From positions 69,725,991 through 69,789,990 of the forward strand of contig JALGQZ010000001.1 in assembly GCA_023105745.1 (NCBI GenBank): a stretch of 64,000 nt of DNA, given 5' to 3'. Each line of letters begins with the position of its first letter. The first letter of the stretch is position 1. The DNA is from Austropuccinia psidii. Taxonomy: Eukaryota; Basidiomycota; Pucciniomycetes; Pucciniales; Sphaerophragmiaceae. A program made the translations under genes and the position numbers. Of the stretch, positions 56,244 through 64,000 are shown one piece after another. The notes beneath the pieces are model-generated. The model searched no databases. It saw only the letters and a list, made by a program, of their open reading frames with translations, and was not told the origin of the DNA.

Positions 56244-58070
56244 TGTGAGCCTTAGAGGTAATTTCATATACCCAAAAGACCACAAATACAAAAATAACAT
56301 ATTAATATAAATAAAATAAATGTATTTATATTATTAAAATAAAAATCAAAATATAAATATAAAATTATATTAAGAATAAGAAATTAATTACAATTTGCAA
56401 ATAAAAATACATTAAATTTTGTAAGTATAAAATTACATTTTTACTTGAAAAAATTAAGTAAAAATGAAATTTTAACAAAATTGTGAAAAAATAAATAAAT
56501 TTGGAAAAAAGTTACATAAAAATTATTATAACTTTTTATCCAATAAATAAACATATAAAAATTATTTCACCATTGGATTCCTCATAAAAAATCAGGTGGG
56601 GTCACCTCTGAGTGAAATTCTTGTAACTCAACTCTAAATAAGCTTAAATTAAGTTTTTAGTATTTTCAATACAAAAGTTGAAAATCCTCAAAACCTTAAT
56701 TTAATTCGCACCACATGTGGTGTCAACCATCAATATTTGTGTTAAAATTGAGGTGTTGTGTTTAGTTTAGAAGTTATGAGGAATTGAAGTATTTTCAATT
56801 GAATTCAATTGAAATGTCAAAATAAGCGCGTGTATTACATAAGTGGACTTTGATTTACGTATGAGGTGTCAATTATTACTGTATTGTACTGTACAATTGA
56901 ATTGAATTACATATGTAAATTATAAGTATAATACATGATGAGGAATTAAAGGAAAAATAAATTGGAAAGATTAAATTTGGGGGGGAAAAGGAACTCCAGC
57001 TCTAAGGGGGAGCTAGACCCCCAAAATCCTTGCTTACAGGCGTGGGATTTCAAAATTCACGCAAAAGTTCATCACTTTTGGCCTGGAATTGAGTTACAGG
57101 GTCTGTGGACTCAATTGATGATGAGGTTTTGATACCAACTGGGGTAGTTTTAGCTGTTGCCAAGAAGGTAAAACTACCCTTAAGATAAAACTATCAGAGT
57201 AAAAACAGTTCTAACTGGTTTCTACGACTCTGACACACATTATGACGTGTTTTGAAGGCTCTAGGCCTGGTATTGCTATAGTAATGGCTGATTGAAGGGT
57301 CTAAAATGGCTAAAAATGGCTTAAACCAGCCCTTTTTGGTCTAAATCAGGGTTCAATGATGCCATAATTGGCTTTTCTGTTGTCAGACTGTTTTTCAAGA
57401 CTGACAAGAGTAAAGTTTACTTTTGGAGTAAGAGAATTGATGGCTATAAAAGAATGTCTTCTTTGCCGCACTTTTCTCTTCATGTTAGAATCTTTTCCTT
57501 TTATTAATTAGTTTAAACACTGTTAAACCAATCAATCAAAGATTCCAACCACCACTTTTAAATCATTTTAATCCTTTTAACCACGTGAAAAAATCATTAT
57601 AATCATTTTTTGTAACTCTTATAATCATTTTTACCCCTGAACCACCCCAAAAGTGAACTAAAGCATCTTTCATCACTGTAAACTTTGTCACTTTGTTTCC
57701 AAATTCACTCTGGTCACTTTTGGGTGTGTTTTCTCTTTAATAATCTTTTCAAAGACTTTGTTCTTTAATTAATTGCTTGCAGTTCTTTGCTCAATTAATT
57801 CCAATTGAAATTGCTCTTGAAGAAATTTCTTTTGTAGCCTTAAAATATCTCTTGTAGAGTATTTTTTGGATAAATTTTTATTGTTGGTAAAACAATAAAT
57901 TTTTATAATATTATTGTTTTATACTAATAAAGTTATAAAAAATAAAATTGGCGTGTTTTCTCTTAAAAATAATATTTCATACTATTTTTAACTGAATTTT
58001 ACCTTATACAAATTTTGAGGACAGGAAAAGTACTTGATTTTTAATCAAAGTTTCATATCCAAACCTTACA
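56244..58070 (+). repeat. 5' LTR (LTR-B) of gypsy element 3
   Basis: 1827 bp, TGTGAGCCTTAGAGG to CCAAACCTTACA. It matches the solo LTR at 46455-50200 along its length, with 56920-57180 corresponding to 47095-47113 plus 49125-49380. It is directly followed by a primer site. Confidence 0.85.
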
Positions 58071-58072
58071 TT

Positions 58073-58086
58073 TGGGGGCCCAGCCG
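58073..58086 (+). promoter_or_regulatory. Primer binding site of gypsy element 3
   Basis: TGGGGGCCCAGCCG begins two bases after the LTR end. It is closely related to the site of elements 1 and 2. Confidence 0.7.
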
Positions 58087-58293
58087 TGATATTTTACCTG
58101 TGACATATCTTTTAACTCTTTTTAAATCTTTTTCCTTATATTGAAAAATTTAAAAACATATAAAAAATACTTATAATTCAAAAAATCCATAAAAAATAAT
58201 TTTTTTCATATTATAAGTGAGGCTTATATTTTTATTTCTTTTTTGAAATAACCTTTTTTTTACTTAATTAATTGGCTTTTTCATTAATTTTAG

Positions 58294-59124
58294 TGTCTGA
58301 CAACGTGGTAAGACAAGAAAACATTGAAACAGCCTCAACAGTCACCAGCATTGTTCCTGCAAGCACTATTAATTCAGACCATAATAGTACTGTTATTGTG
58401 ACTCAAAATAATCAACCTGAACCAATATCTTCTGAATTAATTAACTTGGACATAAGTAATACTCTTCAGAAAGCTAAGAATTTGGCCAATAGTAAGTTTT
58501 TTTTGACGTAAAAATACTATTTTAAGCCTTTTTAAGCCATAATTATGCCTTCAACCAGGTCAGGAGCCAGCTACAACCCCTCAAGCAGCTCCCAAAAAGG
58601 TAATAGACGTGATTATGGCAGAGGCCAATCAGGTACAGAAGGAAAAGGGTCAGTTGATGACTTCCAAACAAATAAAATGGGTCATTCTGAAGCTGCTAAT
58701 ACCATTTTACCTTCAAAAAGAGCTGACACTGCCACAACAAGCCTCTGTGGACATATACAAAGCCAGCCACAGTGCATACAACAATTCACTTCAATTCAAG
58801 GAGTACCAGATCCTTGCAGACCTGTGGAAGAATTGCATGAATTATTACCTGACAGTAAGAAAATTCTTGGGCCATCCCAACACTTGCAAATTGCTCAATG
58901 GATGGCATCCATTGATGGAGAAGAAAAACATGATGCTTTTGACACTAGAATGGAGGAAAAACAACCCTCCACCACCCAAACCAGTGGCCAGAAGCAGCAA
59001 TTTAAACGTGAAAAAGCAGCCACAAGCTCCAAACAAGGGCAAAGGCAAGGCACCAGCCCCACAACCTTACAGCCAAGGCTACAGGATGCCATGGAAAATG
59101 TATTTCAGATGGCCAGAACCATGA
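58294..59124 (+). CDS. ORF-A of element 3: spliced overlapping protein, 254 aa
   Basis: Proposed structure: a leader exon ending in A at 58216, intron 58217-58293 (GTGAGG...TTTTAG, 77 nt), exon 58294-58491, intron 58492-58558 (GTAAGT...AACCAG, 67 nt), exon 58559-59124. The start AUG forms at the first junction (A plus TG). The joined frame has 254 codons plus stop. It begins MSDNVVRQENIETAS and continues QEPATTPQAAPKKVIDVIMA. The middle is helical (LADLWKNCMNYYLTVRKFLG), and a basic Pro/Gln/Lys tail contains NKGKGKAPAPQ. The end after YSQGY may be altered by the indel near 59080. The second exon overlaps the gag start frame for over 500 bp. Function is unknown. Confidence 0.62.
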
Positions 59125-59129
59125 TGTAA
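58545..59129 (+). CDS. Element 3 Gag N-terminal frame, overlapping ORF-A
   Basis: ATG 58545 (MPSTRSGASYNPSSSS) lies inside the ORF-A intron 58492-58558, so it is available only in unspliced RNA. The 194-codon frame is Ser/Gln-rich and polar and ends at TAA 59127-59129. Its last 14 codons (DAMENVFQMARTMM) do not continue into the downstream gag. From about 59084 the gag-pol frame is another register (GCHGKCISDGQNHDV). An indel just before 59084 in this copy is the simplest explanation. Confidence 0.6.
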   Translation: MPSTRSGASYNPSSSSQKGNRRDYGRGQSGTEGKGSVDDFQTNKMGHSEAANTILPSKRADTATTSLCGHIQSQPQCIQQFTSIQGVPDPCRPVEELHELLPDSKKILGPSQHLQIAQWMASIDGEEKHDAFDTRMEEKQPSTTQTSGQKQQFKREKAATSSKQGQRQGTSPTTLQPRLQDAMENVFQMARTMM

Positions 59130-62100
59130 TTACAGAAGAAGGAGGAAGCCAGATTAAGATTCCAGAAATGATTTCTGATATATTTGATTCCATCCCAGAG
59201 TTGTATGATGCTATAAATGACGTGAAAAAACATCTTTCTGATAAAAATGAAACCATTTGTAACAACATTAAAACAAACAACCTGAGTCTGTGCCAAATTA
59301 ATGAAATACTTATGTGTTTTGAAAAAGTTTTAAGAACAATTAAAAATTCTAATAATGATAATTCTTCTAACAATAAAATAAATGAACAATCTGCCATTCT
59401 TAAAGAATTAACAGATAAATATTCTAAATTCAATATTGATGACATAATTTAAACAAGAATTAAACAAGCCATAAATATTATCAAGAAAGATAACAAGAAA
59501 GTCCTTGAGGACATTTCAAATTCATTTACTGAAGTAAAGACATATACCATTGCATTGAAAAAGTGTTTTGATGCTTCACAAGAAGAAGTATCAAAATTAT
59601 CAATGAAATTGAATCAAGTCACTGCTGATAATACAAGACAGACAGAGTTATGGCAAGAACTGACACATAAGGAAGACATGTATAAAATTGAAGTAATAAA
59701 TTTAATACAAAGCTTCCAACATGAATACAGAAATTCCTGAAGGTGTAGCAACAGTAAAATGAATGACATTGAACAAATAATGAACACCTTACCAAGAATG
59801 TCTACACCTCTAAATCAAAATGAGGGCACAAGAATTCCAAATCCACAAGTATTGGATCCTGATAATTCACAATTAAAAAATGAATTATCCACTTCTTTTC
59901 ATAACTTGGAACCATCAATGGGCCAAGCACTCTTGAAAGAAGTTCCAAAGCTTAAAGAATGGCCTCACTTCAGTGGTGAAGGAGAATATGACCATATGGA
60001 CTTCATTAGAGGTATTGACATGATCAAAGAGGATTTTGAATTACCAGACAGATTGGTAACAGCCAGGTTTAACACCTTGTTTACCAGATCAGCTCACAGA
60101 TGGTACATTAAAATAAGACAAGCACATGGACACCAGAGTTGGACTTGGTGGAAAACCCAAATCATCAACAAATGGGAAAATGATGCTTGGAGGTTTAAAG
60201 TTGAAACAGCCTTTAAATCTGCCAAATTTAATGCTGATAAAGACAAAGCTTTACCATGGTTTTGCCAACAAAAAGACAGATTAACAGCATTATATCCTGA
60301 CATGTCAGAATCTATGATCCATAGGAAAATTCTGAGACAATGTGGAGGTGACTTAGAGCATGCTGTCAAAAGCAGGACTACTGAACAATCTTCAGCAGAG
60401 GATATTATCAATATACTAGAGGAAGTAACTACCAGAACCAAAATTGGTTCTAGTAGGGTGAATCTCAAAACAAGGTTTAATACACCTTGGAAAGATTCTG
60501 TGGACAAAAACCCCAAAGAAAATTCTAGTAATATTAAATATAAATCTTCAGATACAATCAGAAAATGCCATATTTGCCAAAGCACCACCCATTTAGCCAA
60601 TACATGTCCAAAAAGGGGGAAAATCAATGAGATTGACATTGAAAAGGAACCAGATGTTGAAAAAGAAGACATAATTGAAGACAATTCAGATGATAAGTCA
60701 TCCATATTTTCTGAATCTTCAAAAGATATAGAAAATATCACTGCCACTTTTGACATCATGGAATCTTATTCCCACTTACCACAATTGAGCAATGGTCAAG
60801 TTGATTTATCAAAAGTTCAAGATGCACAACTTATGAAGACAAAACCAAACAGAGGAAAAGGTTCTACAGCTGGTAACTCCTGTATAACAGAGGTGGTGAT
60901 TTACAACAAACCCACCAAACTTTTGCTTGACCCAGCAGCCTTCTGCTCTTGTGTTGGAAAATCTTTTCTTAAGACTTGTGTACCAAATTTTGAAGACCAA
61001 TTGTTACCAATTGATGGTATAAAATTCAACAGTGCAAGTAACCCAATGAAAGCATTAGGAATTTTTGAGACCAATGTCATATTCCCACACATAAATGGGA
61101 ATTTAAGGATCACAGTTGAATTTGTTGTTATGGAAAATTGCTCTAGTACCCATTTTATATTGGGAAATGACTATTTAATCATGTATGGGATAGATTTACA
61201 TAATAACAAAGACAGATACTTTACTATTGGAGACAATAAGCGCCAAAAATTTGCCTTTTTACCATTTAAAAGAAAGATTACAGTAAACAAAGTATCACGA
61301 GTCAACTTAGACTTAGAAAAATTTAAGTCTGAACAGTTAAATGAGGCTGAAATAAGCCTTCATCTGACTGATAAACAAGAAAATGAACTTTTTTCCCTTT
61401 TGTATGACCACAGAGGAGCATTTGCTACAGACAAAGAACCTCTAGGAGCAATTATTGGTCATGAAGTTGACATCATTCTTAACATTGAGAGACCTTATCC
61501 ACCACTCTTAAGAAGGCCTGCTTATCCAGCAAGTCCAAAATCAAGAGAAGCTCTAGAAATTCATATCAAAGAACTTCTGGACCTTGGTGTAATAAGAAAG
61601 GTAGGCCACAATGAAGAAGTAGAAATAGCTACACCAGTCATAGTGGCGTGTAATAATGGAAAATCAAGAATGGTTGGGGACTTTAGAGCTCTGAACACTT
61701 ACACTGTTCCAGACAGATACCCAATACCAAAAATCCAAATTGCCCTTACTCAAATATCTCAAGCAGTGTATATAACCACTATGGATGCCCTTAAAGGATT
61801 CCATCAAAATGTGGTAACACCAAGAGAAAGAAAATACTTGAGAATTATTGTTCATTGTGGAGTGTATGAATACTTAAGGATGCCCTTTGGTATCAAAAAT
61901 GCACCTTCACACTTCCAAATAATGATGAATGAAATCTTCCCTGAAGAACTCTCAGAGGGTTGGTTAATCATTTACATTGATGACATTATTATCTGTTCCA
62001 AGACCTGGGAGGAGCACATGTACAGATTATCAAGAGTTTTGACAAAGATTCAATCAGTAAACATGAAAATCTCCTTGAAGAAATGTCATTTTGGATTTAA

Positions 62101-62833
62101 AGAACTTAAAGCACTAGGACATGTTGTATCTGCTTTGTCCCTTGGAATTGACAAAAACAAAGTTGCAGCAGTATTGTTAAAGCCCATGCCTCAGAATAAG
62201 AAGGAAATTCAGTCATTCTTAGGTTTTGCAGGATATTACAGGAAACACATTAAAGATTTTGCATCCATAGCAAGACCACTTTATAAGTTGTGTGACAAAG
62301 ACACAGTATTTGAAATGACTGTTGACAGAGTCAAAGCTTTTGAGTCTCTAAGAGAAGCATTGACCACTGCTCCACTCTTACTGATGCCAGACTTTAAATT
62401 GCCTTTCAAACTGTATATTGATGCATCAGGGGATGGACTGGGTGCTGCACTTCACCAAGTTCAGATTATAAATGATAAACCTGTAGAAGGACCCATATGT
62501 TTCATATCCGGGCAAATTAAACCAACTGAAGCCAGATATGGAGCATGTCAGATGGAATGTCTATGCCTTGTCTGGGCCTTGGAGAAATTGAACTACTTCT
62601 TAGAGGGATGTGTTTTTGAAGTGATAACAGATTGTACAGCTGTCAAATCACTTTTGAACATGAAAATACCCAACAGACAAATTCTCAGATGGCAAATAGC
62701 CATACAAGAATACAGAGGCAATATTACTATTTCTCATAAGGATGGGAATATTCATAAGAATGCAGATGGACTAAGCAGATGTCCATTACCAAATAATATT
62801 GATAATCCTGCTTATGTGCCAGAAGAAGCTTAA
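59084..62833 (+). pseudogene. Element 3 Gag-protease-RT-RNase H, with stops
   Basis: One frame runs from about 59084 to 62833 with stops at 59450-59452 and 59738-59740, then 1024 open codons. A helical, Asn-rich Gag stretch (59168-59740) is followed by the capsid-like region [15 protein letters not shown] and [10 protein letters not shown]. The zinc knuckle [14 protein letters not shown] is at residues 270-283 of the long frame. The protease shows [13 protein letters not shown], with DPA near residue 391 where DSG or DTG is usual. RT has [13 protein letters not shown] and YIDD at 739-742. RNase H has YIDAS at 886-890, [25 protein letters not shown] and [14 protein letters not shown] 62831-62833 separates it from integrase. 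Confidence 0.9.
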
Positions 62834-64000
62834 CCACAAATTCCAATAGAAGGAATAAGTGTTACAGACTTGAACACCACCTTCTTTGAAGAAGTCAGAA
62901 GTAGCTACACTCAAGATAAGAATTGTAGCATCTTATTCCCATTACTTAACAAAGACTGTAAAGACAACTCTCTAATACATGCCTTGGATGAAGTATGGAG
63001 AAAATCTTATTATGAAGGAAGATTTCACTTACTGGATGGTATAATTTACCACAGAACCAAGCACACATGTGTCATGACAGTTGTAGACAGGTCATTAATC
63101 AATCTTGTACTGAAAGAATGCCATGATAGTCCCTTTTCAGGACATCTGTCTGAAGACAGAACAAGAGAGAAAGTAAAGACCTGCATATGGTGGCCAATGT
63201 GGCAGAAAGATGTTGCAGAGTATTGCAAAACCTGTGACAGATGCCAAAAGGCAAATAAATCCACTGGCAAAAGACTTGGAAATATGATAAAAATCCAAGA
63301 ACCAAACAGACTTTGGGAAGTTGTCCACATGGATTGGGTAACTGGCCTACCACCAGGAGGTGACAGGAGCTATAATGCTTGCCTAGTAATTGTGGACAGA
63401 TTCAGTAAAACTCCAATCTTTTTACCATGTCACAAAGATGATACAGCCATGGATACAGCTCTTCTGATATGGAATAGAGTAGTGTCATGGACTGGGATAT
63501 TTACAAATATCATCAGTGATAGAGATCCCAAATTCACTTCAGCACTATGGACAAATCTTCACCAATTATTTGGCACTAAAGTGTCTTTCTCTACAGCCTA
63601 CCACCCACAAACTGATGGCCTGGCTGAAAGAATGATCCAAACCTTAGAGGACATGGTGAGAAGATTTTGTGCATATGGCCTTGAATTCAAAGATTGTGAT
63701 GGATTTACCCATGATTGGTGTACTCTGTTGCCAGCACTGGAATTAGCATATAAAACATCAATCCATGCCAGTACCAATCAGACTCCTGCTATTCTAGAAA
63801 AAGGATGGAACCCCAAGTTACCCCAAGATTCCTTGAGGGAAGACTTAATTGAAATACATCCCACAGCTGCTAGCTTCAAAGGAATGCTAGACAAAGCTAG
63901 AAATCATGCAGTAAGATGCATGGAGGACTCTTTTGCATATGCTAAAGACAAATGGGATAAATCACATGCAACTCCAGATTTCAAAGTGGGGGACCTAGTT
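62834..64000 (+). pseudogene. Element 3 integrase, continues past window
   Basis: The same frame continues open from 62834 to the window edge. The zinc motif is complete (HRTKHTC, SPFSGHLSED, KTCDRCQK). Catalytic residues lie in [19 protein letters not shown] and [13 protein letters not shown]. The end of the window is in the region before the C-terminal domain (DKSHATPDFKVGDLV). Apart from the stop at 62831 the sequence looks functional. The frame is part of the Gag-Pol polyprotein, so its own start codon is not expected. Confidence 0.88.

Larger units (their letters stand above)
56244..64000 (+). mobile_element. Gypsy element 3, Ty3/gypsy LTR retrotransposon, runs off the window
   Basis: Order: LTR-B (56244-58070), primer site, ORF-A, gag, protease, RT, RNase H and integrase up to the window end. 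It was inserted into the RNase H remnant of element 4; the left flank is CCACT, and the right end lies outside. The coding part is far better preserved than in element 4: only three in-frame stops and one indel are seen across about 5.4 kb. It is a different family from elements 1 and 2 but shares domain order and the ORF-A/gag overlap. Confidence 0.92.

Noticed and set aside
60094..60759. 221-codon minus-strand frame
   Set aside because: Antisense of element 3 Gag, whose capsid and zinc-knuckle motifs are unmistakable on the plus strand.
1..64000. tRNA, rRNA or CRISPR loci
   Set aside because: No cloverleaf, rRNA core or spaced-repeat structure was recognised; the tandem repeats have no unique spacers.

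Overview
This window reads as transposon-dominated nuclear DNA of a rust fungus (Pucciniales). The Ty3/gypsy polyproteins, a rust-type Gag and a small zinc-cluster-like gene family resemble sequences I associate with Austropuccinia psidii (myrtle rust). That assignment is recognition, not a search result. No bacterial gene organisation, rRNA, tRNA or CRISPR was seen. Almost everything outside one short island is AT-rich, strikingly poor in CpG, and made of nested or decayed repeats.

Layout. 1-3245: anonymous sequence, one ORF remnant and a 40-bp minisatellite. 3260-4005 (-): decayed copy A of a rust gene family. 4006-17290 (+): an LTR-A element (LTR, primer site, Gag only), split by gypsy element 1 (6594-16231, -, 5-bp target duplication CATGG). 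17435-23919 (-): solo LTR-A containing a nested plus-strand LTR-A (17540-20772) and a foldback-like element with a 21-bp satellite. 24040-24863: minisatellites. 24869-34539 (+): gypsy element 2. 34540-36428: minisatellite and decayed gene-family copy B (-). 38687-39169: unknown ORF. About 40560-42962: the only CpG-rich island, with a three-exon gene for a small, probably mitochondrial protein, a candidate cysteine-rich secreted protein and a small membrane ORF. 43208-50200: two more LTR-A copies in opposite orientation and a solo LTR-B. 52780-56243 (+): badly decayed gypsy element 4, cut inside RNase H by gypsy element 3 (56244 to beyond 64000, +).

The most interesting signal is the 5' coding organisation shared by elements 1, 2 and 3. 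A separate protein (called ORF-A here; 333, 333 and 254 aa) overlaps the start of gag in another reading frame. It is readable only if a 67-68 nt intron is removed. The gag start codon lies inside that intron, so splicing would switch the RNA between ORF-A and Gag-Pol. In elements 1 and 2 the ORF-A upstream-frame stop codon, a branch-point-like motif and the gag AUG share about ten bases. In all three elements the ORF-A AUG itself appears to be created by joining an exon ending in A to an exon beginning with TG. ORF-A is free of stop codons in all three copies, while gag-pol of elements 2 and 3 carries nonsense codons.

History. Nesting shows successive insertion waves: element 3 into element 4, element 1 into LTR-A Gag, LTR-A into LTR-A, LTR-A into LTR-B. 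Differences between paired copies often fall as TG against CA, as expected when CpG is lost by deamination on either strand. The two LTRs of element 2 differ by about 8 percent in a compared 5' segment but about 1 percent over their last 639 bp, which suggests gene conversion.
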